DNA of 64,000 bases, from NCBI GenBank assembly GCA_009829735.1, contig CM020620.1:1550001-1614000 (forward strand), given 5' to 3'. Each line of letters opens with the position of its first letter. Positions within the stretch are counted from its first letter, which is position 1. The stretch is from Pyropia yezoensis (taxonomy: Eukaryota; Rhodophyta; Bangiophyceae; Bangiales; Bangiaceae). Below the pieces are notes generated by a model, which was given only the letters and a program-made list of their open reading frames with translations, had not been told where the DNA came from and searched no databases. The position numbers and the translations under genes were made by a program. Below are positions 50,451 to 60,115 of this stretch, in pieces.

Positions 50451-52890
50451 GTCGACCGTTTGATAATTATGAACACGCAGCCTCGTGATCGTTTCTTTTC
50501 GCGATAATTTACTCAATAATTTTTAACATGATAATTATGACCGCTCAACCCTGACTGAGGGACGCCCTCAGTGCGGCCTGAGGCGGACGTATATTCAAAG
50601 GTGGCCCCCTTCAAAGCAATTTAATGCAATCTTGCTCGTATCGGATGACGCAACGGACGGCGCTTCAGCATGCGGGGACGTCCGTTGAAGGACATACGAG
50701 CTGTTTTTTCATCCGGTCACTGATTCCAGCCTTTCTGCATGTCTATTGCGCCTCTTTAACAACCTCGCCACGTTGTAAGTCTGATACTCAGAAGCCCGGT
50801 AGCGACGAACGCACAGAACACCCGTGAAGAACGTGGAAGTCGATGTCTTGATGTCGCCCTCCAGGACGGAGAACACATGATATATATATTTAAAAAAAGG
50901 CAGTGCGCCAGCTGTGATGCCCTTGAGCCTCTCTTTCTTTTGGTGTGACGGACAACTCTCGCCGATGGGATCTTCATACACTTCTGCTGGCGCAAAGATT
51001 GGTGTCGCTCATTGGCCGTATTGCATGAGATACGCCTTTAGTGCAGTCGCTGGTATTTTCTCTCGTCAAACCAGCAAGTCGTATGAACGACAAAGTCGTG
51101 CGAGTTGCTCGTGTGCGATGTAATACAATATTCGCTCTGTACCCTAATGTCCGCCCGTAACTGGGGGTGGTTTGGGTGGGCGGCGATGGTGGCGCCGTTG
51201 GGACGGGGACGGTGGTGACGGTGTCGACTCGGGCGTGGGTGGCAGCGGCGGTGACGCGTGCAACGGCGGGGACGGTGGGGACGGGCACGCCCGCGGGTCG
51301 GGGCGCGGCGGCGCCAAGGGCCGCGATGGCACGAGGGGAGTGCCCGGAATGCCAATACACTAAGAATACCCAGCTTGGCTGGCTGGGTAGCCTTCTTTTC
51401 TTCAACACCACATGCACCGGCGGCCGCCAAGGACGGCCGTAGCGCCACCCACCACCACCAGTCACTGCGCAGCGGGGCACAACAACTAACAGAGACGCGT
51501 CCCAGCGGCGACCAAAAGCTGGCAGCCTGAGGCCGGTGGGCCTGGGCCGGTAGCGAGGGTCCAACCCCCCATCTCTCCCCTCATGAGACTTCCCTCATCT
51601 TCGTCCGCCTGCCGCAGCACGGCGGACGCAGCCACTACCCTCCCCCCCCCCCAGCCCCAGGCACCCCGTCGCGCCCCCACCTCCTCAGAGGACCCCCCTA
51701 TGAGGTGAAACCCCAGCCATGAGGTGATCACCTGTGGCGCCTCGGCGAGCGGCAACGGCCGATGCGGTCCGCGGTGGGACCACGGTGGTGGCAGCACTGC
51801 GGGGGAGCCGCAGCTGGTGCTGGCAACGGCGGCAGCGACAGCCGTGGCGGTGTGGTGCGGTAGGTACGGCGTGGGCGGCTGCGGTAGCGGCAGTGGCAGC
51901 GGCAGCGGCATCGGCAGCGACAAGTGACCCCCTCCTCCGCAAGCCATCCCCCCCCTTCCCGCCGAGGGGCCTCATGGGCAGCCGCCAGACGTGGTGGCGG
52001 GGGAAAGGAAGAAAAGCGGGAAAGGGAGAGATGCAGGGGAAAGCAGGGGGATCCGGCGGCGGCGGCCATAGCGGCTAGCCAGCCCCCTGCGAGCCCCCCG
52101 CTCGTGGACAGCATGTCCGTGGCGAGGGTGGCCACGCGCCAGCCCGTGGCAGCCACTGCGGTGCGTGGGGGCAGCGACGTTCACCCCGTGAGCTGTCCAG
52201 GCGTGTCTGCGGCCGCCACAAGCCAGCCGCCGCCGGGAGGGGGGAGGGGGGTAAGGACGGAGTGGGGCGAGAGGCCCCGCCGCTGGGACCGCTCAAGCAG
52301 CTACTGCCGCCGCCGCCGCCGCCGCCGCCACAACGTCGCTGGCCCGCGCGTGGTCTGCGAGCCACACACGCCGCTCCCCCCTTGCAGTGCCGCCAGGCAC
52401 GCAAGGCGGCGCCCCGGTGGCTGCGTGGTGGGGAGAGCATGGTTGGGGGGGGGGGGTGGGGGGGGGAATAGTGGCATGCACGGGCCCTGAGGGAGCGGAA
52501 GGATGAGCAGCCCCGCGCTCCAGTATTCCTCCACTCTGTGGCGGCGGGTCGTCAGGCCGCCATGCACCGCATCCCCGCCGGCCGGCCATGACAGTCACGG
52601 CATGGCACTGACCGCAACCATTGGCCGCCGCACGTGGCGGGAGCAACAACAAAACGAGGCGCGGGAAGGAGGGGAGGGGGGGGCAGCGGGGCTGGGCGGC
52701 AGAGTGGTGGGTGCGCTCATCCTTCCTCTGCAGACGAGACCAGAAGATGGATGCTGTCCATGGTGTACGAACAAGTGCGCCAATGCAGGATCGCGGTACA
52801 GCCGCGGTGGGTCGCCCCGCCTCAGACATCGTAACCGTCCTGTGTGCGAAATCACTGGCGTTGGTGGTAAAAGGGTGCATACCCGGGACT
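50451..52890. other. Unassigned sequence
   Basis: It includes AT-richer DNA (50450-51120) and GC-rich low-complexity DNA with CCG-triplet tracts (about 52306-52330). I recognise no gene. Confidence 0.4.
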
Positions 52891-52941
52891 CACACCCAGT
52901 TAAGGGCGGTCTTACCATATATGCTCATTACAGTGCCACGT
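52891..52941. repeat. 51-bp repeat upstream of the transposase-like gene
   Basis: It starts CACACCCAGTTAAGGGCGG and ends CATTACAGTGCCACGT. A same-length copy lies at 56687-56737 in direct orientation (about 70% identical). Its first 14 bp are also an exact inverted repeat of 56661-56674. Confidence 0.6.
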
Positions 52942-53289
52942 ATGGAGGTTTGCCGATTTTTTCGGAAACATATGGGGTCTGTGCGCGGTCGTCGTCGTGA
53001 TGGTGACCGAGCTGACCCACACCACGCCAGCGTCTGCTCACGCCCTGCACGCTTCCCTCACCCATGCCATCGAACCGGCACGCCCCGACAAGCGTCCCAA
53101 CCAACATCCATTGCCCCCCCGTGCCCCGCGCAGGTGCGAGAACGCCCGTAACGCCATGACGGATGACTTCCAAGATCCACCCGACCTGTACGTCTCTCTC
53201 AGACCCATTAACGGACCGAAGCGTCGTGATTTTTCGAGAACTGCCTGTTTGAGCGGGAGCGCGATGGTTTTCTGACCCTCCCTGTCCCC

Positions 53290-56061
53290 TTGGAAGCCCA
53301 AGAAGCCTTACTCATTTTTTTGTTACCGCGCTATGTTCCTCTGTGCTCATCGCGGACTGTGATTGATTGGTTTAGGTCTCAAGCCTCTCTCATGATTGAT
53401 AAAGCATTCACAGGTACACCCCTGGCTTTTGTCTGCTCGCTGTGCGCGTCTCCATTCGTGCGGGACAGTCAGGCCGGCCGCCTATGGCGGCAGGCGGTCA
53501 CATCGGGGGTCAACACAGAGGGAGCGGCTGTTGCGCTGGTGGCCGCCGCGCCATTGCGCAGGTGTACCGTGTCAGGGCCGGCTGACCGTCGCGGGCCTCC
53601 CACAGGCACGTGCTCAGTCTGCTATCAGCGCGCCCGCAAGAAGGCGGCCAACCGTGCACAGGACAGGTCTCGCGGTCGGCGCCAGGTGCTGGAGACCATC
53701 CGCCTGCCGGGCTTCCACGTGGCGGCACCTCACCTGGAGACAGTGCGGGTGGTGGGTGTAAACGTGGCTCCACTGCCCTGGCGTGTCCCCGCTCACCTTG
53801 CCAGGCGAGCGAGTGGGACGAGCAGAGCCTCCGCCTCGGGCGAGGAGGCCCGCCGTGCTGGTCCAATTGGCGGGGGCGACCAAGGGGTACCCGTCCCATT
53901 GCAGGGGAATGGGGAGGTGACGGCCGCACAGGTCAACCATTACCTGGCTGCCACTCGGCCGGGGACCATTGAGATGACCTTTGGTAACGGCGCGAAGCGG
54001 ATTTACTCTTGGGACCTCATTCCCCGCAAGACGGAGGTGGGCCCACGCCAAAAACGGCGGAGGACTGCTTGGGCTGCCGCAGCGATGCGCAGGGTACTGG
54101 GGACTGAGCCTGGCTTCCTCATTGCGGCTGTGGAAGATTTATGTCGGCGGGCCCGCCACAGTGGTGGTGTGGTGGTGGCCCCCTCTGCGGCGGCCCTGGC
54201 GCCCCCCTCGGTGCGGCTGCAAACGCAATTCATCCTGGACAACAACATTAGCAAGACGCTATGGCAGCGTGTTCGCCTTTTTATGGGTGGACCCACCAGT
54301 GGCCTGGCCAGCCGGGAGGCACTGCGACACGACCTCGGCGAGGCCCAATCGGAGGAGCGGAACAAGGTGATGTCTGACGCGGCGGGGGCCTTCCTCGTGA
54401 CGCCGCGGGCCGCTGTGCAAGGGCTGATTGGCGACCTGCACTCAAGCGGCGAATTCCTCGAGCTGGCGACACGAGGACGGGACGGCACGGAGATTGAAGC
54501 TGTGTCCGCATTTGAGGGACAAGACAGCCCAGGGGCCGTGCCAGACCCCAAGGTGCGGGACGTGCAGCTGTGCTTTGGGCTCGACAAGGGAGGTCAAATA
54601 AGCTCATGTAAAGCCATCCTCTCTATCCTTAACCAAGAGCACCCATGCAGCCGAGGGAATACCATTCTCTATGGCGTTTTCCCATGCAAGAAGGATGACC
54701 ACGACGCCCTATCAAGAATGGCTGCTGTGTACGTCCCAGATATCGATGCTCTACGTACGGGCGGAGTGGAGGTGTCTGGAGAACGCCGCGCCGTGCGGCT
54801 CATCCTATTGGGTGACTACTGCTTCATCACGCTTTGGTGTGGCCATATGGGCGCCAGCAGCCGCATGCCGTGTGTGTACTGCACAGCAATGCGATGCCGC
54901 ACAGCGCGCAACGGCTCATTGGTGGACCAGTATGGGGACATGCAAGCGGGGAGCAAGGCACGTGGCACCCTGCGCACACGTCAACATATGGAGGAAATGG
55001 CAGCGGCATATCAAGACGGCGGCAACGCAAGTCGCGGGACTCCGCTGTCATTAAAGGAGCACCTGTCCATTGAGCGGCGCCCCCTGCTCATCCTCGACCC
55101 AAGCCATATATCTCCAATGCCTTTGCATTTGGTTTTGGGTATCACTGTATGGCTCCTCCGTCTGGGGATTGAGGCTGTATACTTTTACAACGGGCTGGCG
55201 TGCGCGCGCATGTACGCTGAGAACCTGGCGCGAGTGCTGCGGCACGGGGTCGGGGTCAAACCTAAGCCTTACTTCGGGGGGGCCTTCGAGGGCCGACAAT
55301 GCCAGCGCATTGGGCGCCGGCTTTCCATGGTGTGCTCGCTATTGGACGGCAGCGTGCCCGAGTGGGTAAGCACGGCGTATGCGAGCGCCTGTGCGACGTG
55401 GCGGGAGCTGCTGCCAGTGCTGACCGCGGTCGCTTCCATACCCAAGGACGACGTGGCACTTTTCAGACATAACGCTGCCCAGCTGGTGGACGGTCTTAAA
55501 CAACACTTTGAGTGGTCGTCTGTCACGCCCAAGCTGCACGTGCTGGCGTGCCACGCCCCAGACTTCCTCGCGCTGTTTGGCAGCCTGGGCCGATACAGTG
55601 AGCAAGGACTCGAGGCATGGCACGGGCATTTTAACCAGAATGCAAACCAGTATGCGGCTGACAGCTTCCTGGAGAGCTGCCTGGCCTACGTGCGGCGCGT
55701 CGCTGTGAGCCGTGCGCCAGGCAACGGGGCGTACAACCGCGGAGTGCGGCGGGCCTCAGCGCCGGACGGCGCCCGGGTCGCGAAGAATCTGGCTGACAAG
55801 CGGACCGCTGTGGGGCGGGCAGCCGCTGGAGGGCCCCGCCTGGACTCCGCCTCCTGTGCTCAGAAGCAAGCAGATGAGGCTGCCAAGTGGGCGGCCGACA
55901 ATCTGGCCTTAGCAGTTCGGAAGATCGATTCGTACCGCCGGCGTGTGGGCGGGACACAGCTAGAGGCTGGGACGGCAGACTGCCCTGCCGATGGCGAGGA
56001 CCACTATGAGGAGCTGTTGGAAGCCGAAACGGCGTGCCTGTTGAGTTTAGGAGAGGAGTAA
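53290..56061 (+). CDS. Large intact transposase-like protein with a RAG1/Transib-like DDE motif order
   Basis: The frame has 923 codons without stops. The N-terminus is Cys-rich (FVCSLCASPF at ~51-60 and CSVC at ~113-116), probably zinc-binding. Conserved-looking blocks follow: FGLDKGGQISSCKAI (Asp432), LLGDYCFITLW (Asp509) followed by CVYC (528-531), LLILDPSHISP (Asp603), PYFGGAFEGRQCQRI, VTPKLHVLACHAPDFL and SEQGLEAWHGHFN (Glu771, Glu775). The order Asp, C-X2-C, Asp, G-x-x-F-x-G-x-x-C-R, then H/E-rich end resembles the RAG1/Transib and CMC transposase cores. Which acids are catalytic is inferred. Short repeats at 52891 and 56661-56737 flank it. The start could lie in an upstream exon. The intact frame suggests recent activity or domestication. 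Confidence 0.6.
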   Translation: MEAQEALLIFLLPRYVPLCSSRTVIDWFRSQASLMIDKAFTGTPLAFVCSLCASPFVRDSQAGRLWRQAVTSGVNTEGAAVALVAAAPLRRCTVSGPADRRGPPTGTCSVCYQRARKKAANRAQDRSRGRRQVLETIRLPGFHVAAPHLETVRVVGVNVAPLPWRVPAHLARRASGTSRASASGEEARRAGPIGGGDQGVPVPLQGNGEVTAAQVNHYLAATRPGTIEMTFGNGAKRIYSWDLIPRKTEVGPRQKRRRTAWAAAAMRRVLGTEPGFLIAAVEDLCRRARHSGGVVVAPSAAALAPPSVRLQTQFILDNNISKTLWQRVRLFMGGPTSGLASREALRHDLGEAQSEERNKVMSDAAGAFLVTPRAAVQGLIGDLHSSGEFLELATRGRDGTEIEAVSAFEGQDSPGAVPDPKVRDVQLCFGLDKGGQISSCKAILSILNQEHPCSRGNTILYGVFPCKKDDHDALSRMAAVYVPDIDALRTGGVEVSGERRAVRLILLGDYCFITLWCGHMGASSRMPCVYCTAMRCRTARNGSLVDQYGDMQAGSKARGTLRTRQHMEEMAAAYQDGGNASRGTPLSLKEHLSIERRPLLILDPSHISPMPLHLVLGITVWLLRLGIEAVYFYNGLACARMYAENLARVLRHGVGVKPKPYFGGAFEGRQCQRIGRRLSMVCSLLDGSVPEWVSTAYASACATWRELLPVLTAVASIPKDDVALFRHNAAQLVDGLKQHFEWSSVTPKLHVLACHAPDFLALFGSLGRYSEQGLEAWHGHFNQNANQYAADSFLESCLAYVRRVAVSRAPGNGAYNRGVRRASAPDGARVAKNLADKRTAVGRAAAGGPRLDSASCAQKQADEAAKWAADNLALAVRKIDSYRRRVGGTQLEAGTADCPADGEDHYEELLEAETACLLSLGEE

Positions 56062-56660
56062 AGAAATCCGCGCGTGTTTTATTGAGACGCTGGCCGTTCC
56101 CTCGACTCGGTGCATCGCTCGACGACTCGGAGCGCCGGCGCGCGGCGCGCCGGCAAGCGGCCCTCGCGCCATTGGGTCACATGTCCGTCCCGCCTGTCTG
56201 CGATGGGCAGTCACCCGTGCGCATGGCGGGTCCCAAGGACACGGGGCGATGACTCGCTTGGCAGGCTGTGGGTAAGCAAGCCTGGTCGGCGTGGCCCGCT
56301 CGTATTCTGTCGGTTGTCTTGGTGTGGTTCCGTGTCCTGTCCTGTGTGGCGGCCAAGTCATCCATTCTCAGCAACTACCGACGTGCGCTCGGTCGAGACA
56401 TTTGGAGAATTCTCACGATCGGTGTTGAGGAAGCCACGGTTTGGCTTCATGAATGGACTGCTGGGGGCCCCCTCAGGCACCACCCGCGAGGATGCAGCCA
56501 GCCACGTTGCCGGGTTCAGAGGATCTTCGGAATGCTCAGTCGTGATAGCTGACGCCCCTCCCAGTCACCAATCACCTGGCTCAGAACTTTCAGAGCTTCC
56601 GTGGCCGCCAATCGAGCAGCGCGCATCCTGCGGAAACCCGTATGTCCGCTCAGATGGGGT

Positions 56661-56737
56661 CTTAACTGGGTGTGGACTGCCGCGCCCACACCTGGTTGAG
56701 GGCGGACTTCTTGTATTGAGGCATTACAGTGCCACGT
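56661..56737. repeat. Inverted and direct repeat copy downstream of the transposase-like gene
   Basis: CTTAACTGGGTGTG (56661-56674) is the exact reverse complement of 52891-52904. Directly after it, 56687-56737 repeats the 52891-52941 block in direct orientation. The two halves form a 15-bp imperfect hairpin (56661-56675 with 56686-56700). Confidence 0.6.
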
Positions 56738-57829
56738 CCACTCTTTCCAGGCCAGTATTGATCCCTTGCAGCGCATCGGTGGGCATCCGCCGGCGCTTCT
56801 CCTCCGAGACGGCGACGCTACTCCGACTGCCGTGTACACTCGTTCAACTCATTCGCGCCCACCCCAAGTCACCCTGTACCAGATTGTTCCTTTTCCTTCA
56901 CTCACTGGATCTGTGGACGATGCCAGGCGCCACTACATGTGGTATTCGTGATGAGAATGGAATGTACGTACACTAAGAGGCGAGACACTGGGAGTGTGCG
57001 CCGCTTCTCCACCTTCCTGATGGCACTGAGAGATGCAGGACGACTCGCTGACCACGCCTGTACTTTTGTTTCCCCGGTTTCCCCTGTTCACTTTTTCGCT
57101 ACGGCGCCATACGTGACATTCGATGAGGATTGACTTGGCGTGCTCATCACAGAAAGCGGCGCGGGGCACGTCGCGTCGGGCGGGTCCTCCCCGAGGGGCC
57201 AGCAGTGTGGGGTAGGAACTGATTCAGGGCGTGTTCGCGTGGTGAGCTGCGTCCTTGCCCGAGGCAGGACGGGTCCGCCCACGACCAAGTCCCTGGTTGC
57301 GGTGCCTGGCTTGCGGGGCTGGGCATCACGTACAATTTCGAGAGTCGGTGTGCGGTCGCCTCTGTTGCGGTGCTTCTCAATCTGCAAGAATGGAGTGAAG
57401 GGTGCTCCCACGGTGCCTCTAGGCACAGTGCAACGCGCCACGTATCAAATGGTCGAAACCGTCTTGGACATTTGCGCCCTGTGCTGCCATCATCGTACAC
57501 GACCAATGAGCAACCCAGCGTGGCACGCTTCCTTTCGGGGGGCCAATGGAACGTCATGAAGGCCAGGAAAAGCCAGAAGTCCGCGATCCGGAGGTCTTAC
57601 TAAATTTAGGTGTGCGCCCCACGCCCGACCGGTATCCCCTCCCGAGGCCGTCGGCTTGTGCGTGACCCCCATGGCCAGACGCACCGCGCGGGTCTGGCGT
57701 GAGCGGGCGGGCGGTGGCTATGCGCCATGGGCCCCCTGCCGTGACCATCACCCCGCGCACCCGTCCCCACCCGGCCACGGCCAGGCGAGGCGAGCGCGAC
57801 CGGCCTCCCCGGGCTGGTGAGGAAGGGGG
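56738..57829. other. Unassigned sequence
   Basis: No gene or repeat is recognised. The short frames carry no family motif. Confidence 0.4.
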
Positions 57830-58094
57830 GGGGGGTGGGGGGGTGGGCCCATGGCAGTTGCCAGGAAGCACGGGGTGAGGGCGAGGGAGGGGGAGGAGGA
57901 GACGGGCAGACGGCAGGCTGACGGTTGGAGGCGGAAGGGTGCGGCGGCGCTATCGAGGCGGGCGCGGAGGCGGGGGCGCTTGCGCTTCTGTGGTGAGGGC
58001 GGGGGTGGCTCCCGCCGCCGCCCCAGCGGCCACGGCGGGGGGCAGGACGCTTCCTGTGCGGAGGTTGACCTTGGTGCCTCGGTGCAGGGGGTGA

Positions 58095-58104
58095 CTTATA
58101 TGCG
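58095..58104 (+). promoter_or_regulatory. TATA-like box of secreted-protein gene copy 2
   Basis: ACTTATATGCGGG lies about 185 bp upstream of the ATG at 58284. The surrounding promoter aligns with that of copy 1 but is clearly diverged, and the leader has about 75 extra bases. Confidence 0.5.
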
Positions 58105-58214
58105 GGCGCCCCCTCGGCCAGGTGGGAACGCCTGGTGAATCCATCCGCAGCGCAACACGCACACCTACAGCGAGCAAGCCCCTCCTCGTCGTCTCGACCA
58201 CCCCTTCCTCGTCC

Positions 58215-59342
58215 ACAGTCTCCTTCCCCCCTCGCCGTCGTCACCTTTCCTCCCTGCCCTCCCCCCCTCCTCCCCACCCAACCATGGCCGTCACCAAGCT
58301 GGTTCTGGCCGCTGCCGCCGCGGTGATGGCCACCACCACCGCGTCGGCGGCGGGTGAGGATGTGCGTTTTGCGTCGCGCGGAGCGGGCGAGTCGCACCTC
58401 CCCCTGTCGTTCAAGGTGGAGGACCCGTCAGTGACCAACCGCCAGTCCTACTACTCACCGTACGGGTACGGAACTGGAGACCCCCACTTTTACGGCTTCA
58501 ACCACGCGTGGTTTGACTTTGCGGGCGCCCGCAACCAGGCGTTCAACCTCATCTCGGACGCGGCGGTGCACGTCAACGCGGCGTTCATTGGGGGCCCCGT
58601 GGCGGGCCAGACGTTCATGGGCAAGGTCGGCATCCAGGCTGGCGGCGGCGTGGACCGGGTGTCGATTGCGCACTGCGGGTACAGCTGCATTGAGGCGACC
58701 GTCAATGGCGCTGCGCTGGTGGCGGACAAGGAGACGGTGACGCCGTCGGGCGCGCGGCTGCTGCTGACGCGTGGGGAGAACGCGACGGTTGAGTTTGAGG
58801 ATGCGACGTACCGGCTCAAGGTGTCGTCGCCGATTGCCGACACGGTGTGGAAGGGGGGTGCGGAGGACACTCCCCACCTGGACATTGCTGCTGAGCTGCT
58901 CGGCTATCCGACCGACCCGCACGGGGTGCTGGGCCAGACTGCCCGCCACCTCACGTCGGCCGCCGTCTCGCGGTCGGCGGTGGACGAGGACGCGGCGGCG
59001 TCGGCCGACGACTTTGCCATTGAGGGCGTCGACGCCGACTACCGGGTGTCGGGGCTGTTCGAGGCGGACTGTGTGACGAGCCGCTTTGTCGCCCGCTCAG
59101 CGCGGGAGATTGCGGCCGTCCGCATGGCGGCGGCGCGCGGCGGCCGCAAGCTGCTGTCAGTGGTGGAGCACGGCCGCAAGGCGATTGCCACCGCTGGGGT
59201 GCACATGTAGAGCGCCAACAATATGTTCTGTGCGGGGCGAGAGGGGTGGGGGGGGGGGGGGGGGGGAGAATGGCCCGGCTGATGGGCACGAGCAACCAAC
59301 GATATGAATAGAAGGGGGGCGTGACACCGCCCCGCGGCACTG
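58215..59342 (+). repeat. Near-identical duplicated tract (inverted partner 33270-34400)
   Basis: It is identical to the 33-34 kb copy except for a few substitutions and a G-run length difference. Beyond 59342 the sequences are unrelated; upstream of about 58215 identity falls sharply. Confidence 0.85.
58284..59210 (+). CDS. Secreted VWD/root-cap-like protein, copy 2
   Basis: The protein has 308 residues, the same length as copy 1. It differs only at residue 21 (Ser for Leu, in the signal peptide) and residue 30 (Ala for Thr). I counted a single synonymous change in addition. It has the same signal peptide and the same GDPHFYGFNHAWFDF and FNLISDAAVHVNAAF blocks. The ATG at 58284 follows a pyrimidine-rich leader shared with copy 1; a longer frame from 58122 would start inside the leader and is rejected. 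The pair is likely co-expressed, but the diverged promoters allow different regulation. The gene sits about 900 bp from the convergent GH16 gene. Confidence 0.8.
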   Translation: MAVTKLVLAAAAAVMATTTASAAGEDVRFASRGAGESHLPLSFKVEDPSVTNRQSYYSPYGYGTGDPHFYGFNHAWFDFAGARNQAFNLISDAAVHVNAAFIGGPVAGQTFMGKVGIQAGGGVDRVSIAHCGYSCIEATVNGAALVADKETVTPSGARLLLTRGENATVEFEDATYRLKVSSPIADTVWKGGAEDTPHLDIAAELLGYPTDPHGVLGQTARHLTSAAVSRSAVDEDAAASADDFAIEGVDADYRVSGLFEADCVTSRFVARSAREIAAVRMAAARGGRKLLSVVEHGRKAIATAGVHM

Positions 59343-60115
59343 CCTATAAACGCGCAAGCCTGCCGCACCATGTATGTACATACGCTCGTACATTGTCACC
59401 ATCAGACCGCCCGTGGGCCGGTGCGATGCCGCCGCAGCGGACGGCGTCCACGCGGGTAGCGAAGAGCGCCGCCATGGTCACGCCGAGCTGCTCCAAGCAA
59501 CAGTAACGTGCACACTCCCCAGCGGTTGGGTTCCGGCGGTTCATACCCTCTGCGTGGGCAGTACCCCCGCCCTTCACTCGGGTTACAGGGCACGAGGACT
59601 CAAGGAAGCAAGGTCCAATGTTTAGTATCGACTGTCACTGGCACAGTCCGCGCGGGGAGGCAAGCTGCATCGGTACCAGCCCCTTGGATGAAGCCGACGC
59701 CGTCGTCACCACTGCGAGTGCTCTCCACCAGGTGGCCTGCCCAGCGGCCCGCACAGAGTCAGCCCCACCCCGAGGCCGCGCGGCTGTTGGGCAGTGCCCA
59801 GCGCCGCCTCGACGTCAGCCGGCCCCTCTGGCTCGTCACCCACCGCGGCTCGCCCTCGCCCCCTGAGCACTGGCACAAAAATAAGCGCATGAAGAGGTTG
59901 CTTGGCGGCACCCTCTCCCGCTCACTCCCACTCTACCAAGCAGGTTGCGGGTTATGGTCCACCATGAAGTCACAGCCGCGTAGACGACCAGATGCGATGC
60001 GGTTGAGTGATACACGACTTGACTCGAAGAGTGACTCAGTCAAGTAAATAGTGTAGTTAGTCGTGAGACAGACACATCAAGATTAGCTGAAGAACATAGC
60101 ACATGGGACAGACGC
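59343..60115. other. Intergenic sequence between convergent genes
   Basis: It holds the 3' flanks of the copy 2 gene (plus) and the GH16 gene (minus). No other feature is seen. Confidence 0.5.

Noticed and set aside
53290..56061. KDZ-family transposase
   Set aside because: The typical KDZ core motifs are not seen; the motif order fits RAG1/Transib or CMC cores better.
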